Source of the DNA: Gammaproteobacteria bacterium | Lineage (GTDB): Bacteria; Pseudomonadota; Gammaproteobacteria; Steroidobacterales; Steroidobacteraceae | Length of the DNA stretch: 46,911 nt | Direction: 5' to 3' | NCBI GenBank assembly: GCA_028870355.1 | Contig: JAGWPU010000120.1 | Location: forward strand, 1 to 46,911 | Part shown: positions 25,002 to 33,059 of the stretch, piece by piece | How the letters are laid out: every line of letters begins with the position of its first letter | Position numbering within the stretch: position 1 is the first letter of the stretch | Notes under the pieces: generated by a model | Seen by the model: the letters and a program-made list of their open reading frames with translations, nothing else | The model's database searches: none | Told to the model about the DNA's origin: nothing | Program-made: the position numbers and the translations under genes

Positions 25002-25016
25002 ATAAACATCGTTTAT
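25002..25016. promoter_or_regulatory. Operator-like site B (ATAAACATCGTTTAT)
   Basis: ATAAAC and GTTTAT are perfect 6-bp inverted arms around three bases. The site overlaps the edge of a likely -10 (TATATA, minus strand 25021 to 25016) for the 3-hydroxyacyl-CoA dehydrogenase operon, so binding would block RNA polymerase. Confidence 0.65.
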
Positions 25017-25045
25017 ATATAGGCCACGCACGCCGGCTGCGTCAA
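25016..25045 (-). promoter_or_regulatory. Predicted sigma-70 promoter for the hydroxyacyl-CoA dehydrogenase operon
   Basis: On the minus strand, TTGACG (25045 to 25040), then 18 bases, then TATATA (25021 to 25016). The leader to the ATG at 24959 is about 50 bases. Operator-like site B overlaps its downstream edge. Confidence 0.55.
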
Positions 25046-25085
25046 GCCGCCCGGGCACCGCCCGATCCGGCACCACCGGTCGCAT

Positions 25086-25100
25086 ATAAACACCGTTGAC
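25086..25100. promoter_or_regulatory. Operator-like site C (ATAAACACCGTTGAC)
   Basis: The left arm ATAAAC is identical to that of site B, and the right arm GTTGAC is a diverged GTTTAT. The right arm contains the first five bases of the -35 of the TonB receptor promoter. Confidence 0.55.
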
Positions 25101-25124
25101 ATTTAACCGGACGAGGAATAATTT
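25096..25124 (+). promoter_or_regulatory. Predicted sigma-70 promoter for the TonB receptor gene
   Basis: A consensus TTGACA at 25096-25101, then TAATTT after 17 bases; AATAAT at 15 bases is an alternative -10. The leader is about 105 bases. The -35 overlaps operator-like site C. Confidence 0.5.
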
Positions 25125-25234
25125 CGGCCGTGACCTGGGGAAGGCTGGCCCGGAATCTGGGCGCCGATTCGGCGATCGTCCTGGTTGCGACCTCCTCCGA
25201 GGCCTTCGTATTCGGACTGAAATGGGGGAATTCC

Positions 25235-27529
25235 ATGCGAGTCAAATCCCGCGCCAGCGCGGTACTCGGTTCACCGGTCGTCACGTTCGGCTCGACTCTG
25301 TTGATCTGCGCGACGGCGGTCATCGCACCACCGCCGGCGCAAGCGCGCAGCAGCGATCCCGCCGCCACCCGCTCCTCCGACACGCTCGACGAGATCGTCG
25401 TGACCGCGCAACGGCGGCACCAGTCGGAATTCGACGTCCCTCTATCGGTCAGCGCGATCAGCGGCCGATCCTTGCAGACCGCCGCGATCACCTCGATCAA
25501 GGGCATCGTGCAAATGGTCCCGAACGCGAACGTGACCGAGAACCCGCAGGGCTACGAGACCTACGTCAGCATTCGCGGCATCACCCAGGGCGACGTGAAC
25601 GCCGAGGCGAATTTCGGCGCCTATCGCAACGGCGTGTTCACCGGCGGTCACCTCGTGAACCTGGGACCGCAGATCGACGTCGAGCGGGTCGAGGTCCTGC
25701 GCGGTCCGCAGGGCGGACTCTACGGGCGCGACGCGGTGGGCGGCACGATCAACGTGATCTACGCGATGCCGAAGCCCGGGGACCAAACGAACGGCTATGT
25801 CAGCGCAAGCTACGGCAACGAGCAGCGGACCCAGGTCGACGGCGCGGTCACCCTGCCGATCAACGACCGGATCGCGACGCGCACGACGGCCTGGTACATC
25901 GATCAGGGCCAAGGCGACTACTACAACATCACGCTGCACAATTACGTGGATCGCAGCAAGGATGAAGGCCTTCGATTCAGCACGGCGGCCCAGATCACCG
26001 ACCCCTTGAGCTTCCTGGGCACGGTCGAATACCAGAAGAACAACGACCCCGGCTTGCGCACCTATGCGCCGAACGGCGTGAAGAACGGACCGTTCGTGAC
26101 CTCCCCGTCGGAAACTCCGACCACGGTCCAGCGCGACACGGACTCCCGCCTCGCGTCCACGCAACTGTTCGCCTCGGCGCGCCTGCGGTACGCGCTGCCG
26201 GGAGGAAGCCTGTCGTTGCAGTCGGCGTACCGGGACTACCGCATCGGCCTCACGCTCGATCAGGACCACACGGCCTTGCCGCCGACCGCCGGTCCGCTGG
26301 TGCTGAAGCAGGTCGGCGCGTGGTCCGATTCGATCAAGCAGTATCTGGTCGACGCGTACTGGCAGTCCGACGCGACCGGCCCGCTCACGAGCCAGGCCGG
26401 CATCTCCTATCTCCACGAGGACTACGCGGTCGGCCAGATCTACACGACCTCGCTCGACACCGCGTTCCTCGGGGGCTTCGGCGTCCCGAACATCGGGGTG
26501 ATCACGGGTGCCGCCGGCATCCCGAACCTGGGGTCGGCGATTACGACGCATTCGTTCGCCGGCTTCGTCGATCTCGGCTACGCGCTGACCCGGTCCCTGA
26601 CGATCACCGGCGTCGTTCGCTACACGCAGGACGACGAGTCGCTGGCGTGGAGCCAGGGCATCATCCAGGGGGCGACCTCGCCCCCGTACGCGCTGCCGAT
26701 CGTTCTCGGCCTGTTCAGTTCGCAGGTCCCGACCTTCGCGCTCGCCGCGCACGACACCTACCGGTACACCTCGCCGTCGGTGAATCTGCAGTACAAGCTC
26801 GACCCCCACGTGAACCTGTACGCGCTCTACAGCACCGGCTTCCGCCCGGGCGGCTACAACACCACGGTGACCTCGCCGACCGAGATTCCCTACGGACAGG
26901 AAACCGCGAAGAACTACGAGGCCGGATTCAAGAGCCGCTGGCTCGGCGGCCGGGCGGCGCTGAACTTCTCGCTGTTCCGGATGGATCAATATAACCTCGC
27001 GATCCAGCAGACGGACCTGTTGAGCACCTTGAACTTCACCTACCTCGCGAACGCGGGTCGCGCCCGGACCGATGGCTATGAGCTCGAGGCGATGATCCGG
27101 CCAATCCGCTCGCTGACGGCGTCGCTGAGCCTCGGCCATCTGAACTCGAAATACACGCGCGGGATGGTGAATGCCGACACGCCGCAGCAGATCGACCTCA
27201 CGGGCCGCCCCCTCTCGGGCGTGCGACCCTGGACGATCAACGCGCAACTGCAATCCGAAGCGCCGATATCGAGCTCGATCCGGTTCACCGGGTTGGTCAG
27301 CGCCCGCCACGAGAGCGGCGGCGCGATCGGCAACAACTCCGATTATCCGCTGCAGTCGCTGACGTTGCTCGATCTCGGCGCGACTTTCACGCTCGCCGGG
27401 CATACCGAGGTGACGCTCTTCGACCACAATGCGACGGACAAGGTGATCCCGCTGTTCGTCTACGCGACCGGCGACGTCGGAACGAACATCGGCCGTCGCT
27501 TTGGCTTGCAGGTGACGGAGAAGTTCTAG
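25235..27529 (+). CDS. TonB-dependent outer membrane receptor
   Basis: A 764-residue receptor. Residues 1-37 form a signal peptide ending PPPAQA. The TonB box is TLDEIVVTAQRRHQ (about 50-63). The plug domain follows (VPLSVSAISGRSLQ, YVSIRGIT, VERVEVLRGPQGGLYGRDAVGGTINVI), then a barrel with the late FRPGGYNTTV and GYELEAMIRP segments and a terminal Phe. ATG chosen for GGGGGAA upstream; an earlier in-frame start adds 35 residues before the signal. This EIVVTAQRR class in sphingomonads and related gammaproteobacteria often imports hydrophobic or plant- and steroid-derived compounds. Being divergent from beta-oxidation genes with shared operators, its ligand is probably a lipid-like acid. No TonB or ExbB genes are nearby. 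Confidence 0.92.
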   Translation: MRVKSRASAVLGSPVVTFGSTLLICATAVIAPPPAQARSSDPAATRSSDTLDEIVVTAQRRHQSEFDVPLSVSAISGRSLQTAAITSIKGIVQMVPNANVTENPQGYETYVSIRGITQGDVNAEANFGAYRNGVFTGGHLVNLGPQIDVERVEVLRGPQGGLYGRDAVGGTINVIYAMPKPGDQTNGYVSASYGNEQRTQVDGAVTLPINDRIATRTTAWYIDQGQGDYYNITLHNYVDRSKDEGLRFSTAAQITDPLSFLGTVEYQKNNDPGLRTYAPNGVKNGPFVTSPSETPTTVQRDTDSRLASTQLFASARLRYALPGGSLSLQSAYRDYRIGLTLDQDHTALPPTAGPLVLKQVGAWSDSIKQYLVDAYWQSDATGPLTSQAGISYLHEDYAVGQIYTTSLDTAFLGGFGVPNIGVITGAAGIPNLGSAITTHSFAGFVDLGYALTRSLTITGVVRYTQDDESLAWSQGIIQGATSPPYALPIVLGLFSSQVPTFALAAHDTYRYTSPSVNLQYKLDPHVNLYALYSTGFRPGGYNTTVTSPTEIPYGQETAKNYEAGFKSRWLGGRAALNFSLFRMDQYNLAIQQTDLLSTLNFTYLANAGRARTDGYELEAMIRPIRSLTASLSLGHLNSKYTRGMVNADTPQQIDLTGRPLSGVRPWTINAQLQSEAPISSSIRFTGLVSARHESGGAIGNNSDYPLQSLTLLDLGATFTLAGHTEVTLFDHNATDKVIPLFVYATGDVGTNIGRRFGLQVTEKF

Positions 27530-27543
27530 CACCGGAAGCAGAC

Positions 27544-27576
27544 GGCGGCGCGCCGCAAGGGACGCGGCGCGTCGCC
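27544..27576. terminator. Bidirectional terminator hairpin between TonB receptor and MMSDH genes
   Basis: A 13-bp stem (GGCGGCGCGCCGC with GCGGCGCGTCGCC, one wobble pair) around a 7-base loop, in the 73-base gap between convergent genes. No T-tract is present. Confidence 0.55.
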
Positions 27577-27602
27577 CCCGCCGATTCCATCCGGCGCGGT
27601 GT

Positions 27603-29090
27603 TCAGCGCGTCTGCGGGAATCCGAGGTCGATGCGGCTCGTCGCGGGATCCGGCCAACGGCTGGTCACGACCTTGCTTCGCGTGAAGAACGCAACCCCGT
27701 CCGGTCCATAGATGTGGTGGTCGCCGAACAGCGAGGCCTTCCAGCCGCCGAAGCTGTAGTAGGCGACCGGGACGGGAACCGGAACGTTGATGCCGACCAT
27801 GCCCGCACGCACGTCGAACTGGAAACGGCGGGCCGCGCCGCCGTCGCGGGTGAAGATCGCGGTCCCGTTGCCGTACGGGCTGTCGTTCACGAGATCCACC
27901 GCCTCCTCGTAGCGCTCGACGCGCACGACGGCGAGCACCGGCCCGAAGATCTCGTCGCGATAGACGCGCATGTCCCGCGTGACGTGATCGACGAGCGACA
28001 CCCCGAGAAAGAAGCCGCTCGGCGGAAGCGGCGCGCGGCGGCCGTCCACCACGACCCGCGCGCCTTCGCGCTCGGCCTCGGCCAGGTATCCCGCGACCCG
28101 GTCACGGTGTTCTCGCGTGATCAGCGGACCCATCTGCGCGTCCGGGTCGGTACCCGGCCCGACTCGCAACCGGCGCATCCGCTCTTCGATCGCCGCGACC
28201 AGGGGGTCGCCGACCGAGCCGACCGCGACGACGACGGAGATCGCCATGCAACGCTCGCCGGCCGACCCGAACGCCGCGCTGATGGCCGCATCGGCGGCCA
28301 CGCCGATCTCGGCGTCGGGCAGCACGACCATGTGATTCTTCGCGCCACCGAGCGCCTGCACCCGCTTGCCCGCGGCGGTACCGCGCTCGTACACGAACTT
28401 CGCGATCGGCGTGGAGCCGACGAAGCTCACCGCCGCGATCGACGGATGCGCGAGCAACCGATCCACGGCCAGCTTGTCGCCGTGCACGACGTTGAACACC
28501 CCGGGTGGCACGCCCGCTTCCGCGAGCAGCTCCGCGAGGAACACCGCCGCGGACGGATCCTTCTCCGAGGGCTTGAGCACGACGGTGTTGCCGGCCGCGA
28601 TCGCGTTCGCGAAGATCCACATCGGGACCATCGCCGGAAAATTGAACGGCGTGATCCCGGCGACCACGCCGAGCGGCTGGCGAATCGAATACACGTCCAC
28701 GCCACCCGCGACCTGTTCGCTGAACTCGCCCTTCAGCAACTGGGGTATCCCACAGGCGTACTCGATGTTCTCGAGCCCGCGCGCGACCTCCCCGAGCGCG
28801 TCGGCACGCACCTTGCCGTGCTCGCGGGTCACGATCGCGGCGAGCTCCTCGCGCCGTCTGGACACGAGTTCGCGGACTCGAAACAGCACGTCGACCCGCT
28901 TCGACAACGAGGTCGCGCGCCAGCCCGGGAACGCCCGTTCGGCGCTGGCGACCGCCGCATCGACGGTCTGGAGGTCGGCGAAGGCGACCGCGGCGATCTG
29001 CTCGCCGGTCGCCGGGTCGTGGACCGGTCCGCACCGATCCGTCGGGCCGGCATGAGGCTGTCCGGCGATCCAATGAGCGATGGTTTTCAT
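27603..29090 (-). CDS. mmsA: Methylmalonate-semialdehyde dehydrogenase (CoA-acylating)
   Basis: A 495-residue aldehyde dehydrogenase of the CoA-acylating type. Diagnostic blocks are GVVAGITPFNFPAMVPMWIFANAIAAGNTVVLKPSEKDP, LGGAKNHMVVLPDA, the nucleophile Cys281 in GSAGERCMAIS, and the C-terminal INVPVPVPVAYYSFGGWKASLFGDHHIYG, which is specific to MmsA. It converts methylmalonate or malonate semialdehyde to propionyl- or acetyl-CoA, in valine, beta-alanine or inositol breakdown. It is divergent from a class I/II aminotransferase that could make such a semialdehyde. The valine pathway partners (mmsB, 3-hydroxyisobutyryl-CoA hydrolase) are not nearby. Confidence 0.94.
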   Translation of the reverse strand: MKTIAHWIAGQPHAGPTDRCGPVHDPATGEQIAAVAFADLQTVDAAVASAERAFPGWRATSLSKRVDVLFRVRELVSRRREELAAIVTREHGKVRADALGEVARGLENIEYACGIPQLLKGEFSEQVAGGVDVYSIRQPLGVVAGITPFNFPAMVPMWIFANAIAAGNTVVLKPSEKDPSAAVFLAELLAEAGVPPGVFNVVHGDKLAVDRLLAHPSIAAVSFVGSTPIAKFVYERGTAAGKRVQALGGAKNHMVVLPDAEIGVAADAAISAAFGSAGERCMAISVVVAVGSVGDPLVAAIEERMRRLRVGPGTDPDAQMGPLITREHRDRVAGYLAEAEREGARVVVDGRRAPLPPSGFFLGVSLVDHVTRDMRVYRDEIFGPVLAVVRVERYEEAVDLVNDSPYGNGTAIFTRDGGAARRFQFDVRAGMVGINVPVPVPVAYYSFGGWKASLFGDHHIYGPDGVAFFTRSKVVTSRWPDPATSRIDLGFPQTR

Positions 29091-29263
29091 CGCTTGAAGG
29101 ATAATGAGCACGCCCGATCGGAATATGCAGATACCGCATCGTGCGATCCCCTCTGCGCATCGGCTCGCCGCATCGTCTGGCTATCCTTCGGTGCATCGAC
29201 ATCACGTGGCACGCCTCGGCGGCGGGCGGTGCCCACCGGCCGGCGCGCGCCGAGGAGCAGCCC

Positions 29264-30455
29264 GTGACTCACCCTGGTTTCTCGCCCGAATCGCGCCCCC
29301 TCGTGCGGGCGCTCGCCGCCTCGAAGGTGCGCGAGATCGCGAACGCCGGTTTCGGCCGGGACGACGTCCTGCGATTCTGGTTCGGCGAGAGCGACGAACC
29401 GACGCCGGCGTACCTCCGCGAGGCCGGCGTCGCCGCACTGCAGGCCGGGAAAACCTTCTACACCCACAACCTCGGTCTCCCGGAGCTGCGCGACGCGCTC
29501 GCGAACTATCTGGGCACGCTGCATCGGCGGCCGTTCGACTCGGAGCGCATCGCGGTGACGAGTGCCGGCGTGTCCGCGCTGATGATCGCGATGCAGGCGA
29601 TCCTCGAGCCCGGCGATCGGGTCGTCGCAGTCGCCCCCGTCTGGCCGAACCTGACCGAGATCCCGTGTCTCCTCGGTGCGCGGCTCGCCCGGATCCCGTT
29701 GAGCGTGGTCGACGGCCAGTGGCGACTCGACCTGCAGCGACTCCTCGAGGCGATCACCCCGACGACCCGGCTGCTGCTGCTGAACTCGCCGGGCAACCCG
29801 ACCGGCTGGACCCTGCCGTCGGCCGATTGCGCGGCGATCCACGATCACTGCCGCCGCCTCGGCACCTGGATCCTCACCGACGACGTCTACGAACGATTGC
29901 GGTTCGACGCGCCGGGCACGGCCGCCCCGTCGTCCTTGCTCGGCTCGGCGGAACCCGAGGACCGGATCATCGGCGCAAACAGCTTTTCGAAGGCCTGGCT
30001 GATGACCGGGTGGCGGATCGGGTGGCTGGTGGTCCCCGCCGCGATTCGCGAGGACGTCGGGAAATTGATCGAATACAACACCTCCTGCGTCCCCGAGTTC
30101 GTGCAACGCGCCGCGCTGGTCGCCCTGGAGCGAGGCGAACCCCACGTCGAGGCCTTGCGTCGTCAGTTGCTCGCCAAACGTGATCGCGTCGCGCAGCGGC
30201 TGCGGGTGATGCGCGGCGTCGAAGCGCCGGATCCGCAGGGAGGCATGTACGCCTTCTTCCGAATCGCGGGCTACGAGGACTCGATGAGTCTCGCGAAGCG
30301 GCTGATCGCCGAGGCCCGGCTCGGGCTGGCGCCGGGCCGTCGCGTTCGGACCCGAGGGGGAGTCCTGGCTGCGCTGGTGCTTCGCGGCGAGGCCGGACGC
30401 CCTGGACGCGGGACTCGCCCGTCTCGAGACCTGGATCGACCGCCGGTCCGCGTGA
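29264..30455 (+). pseudogene. Class I/II aminotransferase with a 3' frameshift
   Basis: A fold-type I PLP aminotransferase. Conserved parts are TFYTHNLGLPELRDALANYL, VTSAGVSALMIAMQAIL, LLLNSPGNPTGWTLP, LTDDVYERLRF and Lys243 in NSFSKAWLMTGWRIGWLV. The frame is intact through LIAEARLGLAPGR (30340). One extra base at about 30338-30341 then shifts it; in the next frame a typical C-terminus (FGPEGESWLRWCFA to the stop at 30453-30455) is present. Read straight on, the protein would run into unrelated sequence over the next gene. The GTG start has GAGGAG upstream. This is either a recent mutation or an assembly error; without it the enzyme would be about 396 residues. Possible partner of the divergent MmsA. 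Confidence 0.8.
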
Positions 30456-30461
30456 CCGCAC

Positions 30462-30500
30462 GAGCAACCAATACGCATTGCTCATGGATCGATCGAGCAA
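30462..30500. promoter_or_regulatory. Alternating GAGCAA repeats before the epimerase gene
   Basis: GAGCAA at 30462-30467, TTGCTC at 30478-30483 and GAGCAA at 30495-30500: three copies in alternating orientation, with centres 16 and 17 bases apart. They lie between the aminotransferase stop and the epimerase start, where a regulator could bind. Confidence 0.3.
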
Positions 30501-30579
30501 TCGCATCAGCCCCGGCCGCACGCACCGCTATTCTCTGCGTCAGGTCATTTTGCATCCGGCGCCACCCGAGGACCCGTCC

Positions 30580-31575
30580 ATGCGCAGCTGCGAGGAGATT
30601 CGACTCTCGATCCGGCAGGAATCCTGGCGCGTCGATGGCGTATTCGCGATCGCGCGCGGCGCGCAGACGATCGCCGACCTCGTCGTCGTCGAACTTCGAT
30701 CCAGCGGGAATCTCGGCCACGGCGAATGCGAGCCGCAGGATTTCTATGGCGAGTCGGTCGAGTCGGTCATCGCCCAGATCGAGAGCGTGAGACCGCGGAT
30801 CGAGGCGGGAATCAGCCGCGACGAATTGCTCGAGTGCCTGCCGCCGGGCGCCGCGCGCAACGCGGTCGACTGCGCGATGTGGGACCTCGAAGCCAAGTGC
30901 GGGGGACGCAGCGCGTGGCAGATCGCGGGCCTGCCGCCGCGTACCGTCGTCACGGACTTCAGCCTGAGCCTCGACACGCCGGAAGCGATGCATCGGCGCG
31001 CGCTGCGATATCGCGACTGGCCGATCCTGAAGATCAAGCTCGGCGGCGGCGAGGTGGACGTCGAGCGGGTACGCGCGGTGAGGGAGGCGGCGCCGAACGC
31101 GCGACTCACGGCGGACGCGAACGAATCCTGGACGATCGCTCAACTCGAGCGCGATGCCCCGGTGCTGCGCACGCTCGGGGTCGAACTCATCGAGCAGCCG
31201 TTGCCGGCCAAGGCCGACGCACCGCTGCGCGGATACCAGCCGGAGATTCCGCTGTGTGCGGACGAAGCCTGTCATACGCGGGCATCCCTCGACCGAATCC
31301 AGGGCCTGTATCAGTTCGTGAACATCAAGCTCGACAAGACCGGGGGACTCACCGAGGCGCTCGCGCTCGCGAACGAAGCTCGGGCCCGCGGATTGCGATT
31401 GATGGTCGGCTGCATGACCGGAACCTCCCTCGCGACCGCGCCGGCGCTCCTCGTCGCGACCCTCGCCGAGTACGTGGACCTCGACGGCCCGTTGCTGCTC
31501 GCCGAGGATCGCGACCCACCGGTTCCCTACGCCGGCGGGGTGATATCCCCAGCGCCGCCGGCGCTTTGGGGCTGA
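30580..31575 (+). CDS. Dipeptide epimerase / N-acetyl-Glu racemase-like (enolase superfamily)
   Basis: A 331-residue enolase-superfamily protein of the muconate-lactonizing subgroup. The two catalytic lysines lie in ILKIKLGGG and FVNIKLDKTGGL, and the metal ligands in LTADANESW, ELIEQPL and LCADEACHT. This is the L-Ala-D/L-Glu epimerase type, also close to DgcA (N-acetyl-D-Glu racemase). The ATG was chosen for GAGGA upstream; an earlier in-frame start adds 34 residues outside the fold. Followed by a beta-lactamase-fold hydrolase and a P1 peptidase, it fits breakdown of D-residue-containing peptides. Exact dipeptide preference is unknown. Confidence 0.88.
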   Translation: MRSCEEIRLSIRQESWRVDGVFAIARGAQTIADLVVVELRSSGNLGHGECEPQDFYGESVESVIAQIESVRPRIEAGISRDELLECLPPGAARNAVDCAMWDLEAKCGGRSAWQIAGLPPRTVVTDFSLSLDTPEAMHRRALRYRDWPILKIKLGGGEVDVERVRAVREAAPNARLTADANESWTIAQLERDAPVLRTLGVELIEQPLPAKADAPLRGYQPEIPLCADEACHTRASLDRIQGLYQFVNIKLDKTGGLTEALALANEARARGLRLMVGCMTGTSLATAPALLVATLAEYVDLDGPLLLAEDRDPPVPYAGGVISPAPPALWG

Positions 31576-31624
31576 GGCACGATCGCCGCCGAAGGCATCG
31601 GTTCAATCGACAAGGAACAGCGAC

Positions 31625-33031
31625 ATGTCCGTGAAGGCCAATCCGTCGGCCGTGACCACCAATCTCCTGCCGCTGATGCGGCTGCACGGCGAAGCCGCGC
31701 GCTGGACGCTCGCCGAACGGCTCGCGCATTACCGGGTTCCGGGCGTGAGCATCGCGGTGATCGAGTCCGGCACGATCGCGTGGGCCGACGGTTTCGGCGC
31801 GCGCGAGCAGGGTGGCGACGCCGCGGTCGACCCGGATACCGTCTTCATGGGTGCCTCGACGAGCAAGCCGATCACCGCATTCCTGATCCTGCAGCACGTC
31901 GAACGCGGGATCCTGGATCTCGACGTCGACGTGAACCGCTACCTCGAGCGCTGGCAGGTCCCGCTGAACGAGTACACGCGCCGCTTCCCGGTGACCTTGC
32001 GCGCCTGCTTGAGCCACAAGGCGGGACTCACCGTCAACGGCTGGGGCGCCGCGCTGCGCGGCAAGCCGGTCGCGACCCTCGTCGACCTCCTCGAGGGCGT
32101 CCCCGTGTCGGGCCAGCCGGCCGTGCGGGTCGACAAGACGCCGGGCGGACGCGAGCGGTATTCCGGCGGCGGTTTCGTGATCGCCGAGATGCTCCTCGAG
32201 GACGTCACCGGCCGGCGGTTCGACCAGCTCGCCGAGGAACTGATCCTGGGACCGCTCGGAATGAGCCACACGACCTTCGTGAATCCGCTTCCCGAGCGCT
32301 TCCGGCACAACGTCGCGAGCGGACACGACCACAACGGCAGCGCGCATCCCGGCGGCTGGCTCGTATCGCCGGACATGGGCGCCGGCGGCCTGTTCACGAC
32401 CGCCGCCGACTACGCACGGTTCATGATCGCGACCCGCGATGCGTTCCTCGGCCAGAACGGCGCGCTGCTGCGCCGGGACCTTGCACAGCAGATGCTGACG
32501 CGGCAAGGGTCGGGCCAGTTCGGACTGGGGTGGCGGTCGATCGGCGACGGCCCGACCCGCCGGATGAACCACGGCGGGTCGAACGACGGCTACCAGAGCG
32601 AGACGACGCTCTACCTCGACAGCGGCGACGGTGTCGCGGTGTTCACCAATGCGGTGCCCGGGATCCTGCTCCATGGCGAGATCCACAATGCCGTCGCGGA
32701 CCTGCAGGGCTGGGGCGATTTCCTGCCGGCCCCGAAGAGAGCCCAGCTCGTCCCCGCCTCCGAGCACTGGCGCTACGTCGGCGAGTACCGGATCGTGAGC
32801 GGCGTCGAGATGCCGACCTTGCGCGTCTACGCGGAGGACGGCGTGCTCAAGAGCGGGATCGACGGGATGCGCGTCACCGGCATGCCGATCTACATCGACG
32901 AGAACGGCGTGTTGTTCTCCCGAATGGCGCGCCTGGAGACGAAGGTGTGTTACGGGCTCGACGGCCGGGCACGCCAGCTCGGTGCGTTCGAGGCCTCGGA
33001 CAGCGAGCTGCTGCGCGCGGTACGCGACTGA
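31625..33031 (+). CDS. Serine hydrolase, class C beta-lactamase fold (D-aminopeptidase/esterase-like)
   Basis: A 468-residue serine hydrolase. The nucleophile motif is Ser78-Thr-Ser-Lys81 in FMGASTSKPITAF, the second motif Tyr179-Ser-Gly in RERYSGGGF (YxN variant), and the third MNHGGSNDGY. The C-terminal 100 residues form an extra beta-rich domain, as in D-aminopeptidases and esterase EstB relatives. I see no signal peptide, so a cytoplasmic peptidase or esterase is more likely than a resistance enzyme. AGGA precedes the ATG. It follows the epimerase gene on the same strand with a 49-base gap. Confidence 0.87.
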   Translation: MSVKANPSAVTTNLLPLMRLHGEAARWTLAERLAHYRVPGVSIAVIESGTIAWADGFGAREQGGDAAVDPDTVFMGASTSKPITAFLILQHVERGILDLDVDVNRYLERWQVPLNEYTRRFPVTLRACLSHKAGLTVNGWGAALRGKPVATLVDLLEGVPVSGQPAVRVDKTPGGRERYSGGGFVIAEMLLEDVTGRRFDQLAEELILGPLGMSHTTFVNPLPERFRHNVASGHDHNGSAHPGGWLVSPDMGAGGLFTTAADYARFMIATRDAFLGQNGALLRRDLAQQMLTRQGSGQFGLGWRSIGDGPTRRMNHGGSNDGYQSETTLYLDSGDGVAVFTNAVPGILLHGEIHNAVADLQGWGDFLPAPKRAQLVPASEHWRYVGEYRIVSGVEMPTLRVYAEDGVLKSGIDGMRVTGMPIYIDENGVLFSRMARLETKVCYGLDGRARQLGAFEASDSELLRAVRD

Positions 33032-33059
33032 CGCGATCGACCTCGCTGTCGATGGCGTC
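33030..33059. terminator. Inverted repeat spanning the convergent hydrolase and P1 peptidase stops
   Basis: GACGCGATCGAC and GTCGATGGCGTC form a 12-bp stem with one mismatch around a 6-base loop, covering both stop codons. Likely a shared terminator. Confidence 0.5.

Noticed and set aside
29141-30790. A single 549-codon aminotransferase fusion
   Set aside because: After residue GLAPGR the sequence is unrelated to any aminotransferase and runs over the next gene, while the true C-terminus is in the neighbouring frame. A frameshift explains it better.
31625-33031. Antibiotic-resistance class C beta-lactamase
   Set aside because: No signal peptide, YSG instead of YAN, an extra C-terminal domain and a peptidase-rich neighbourhood.
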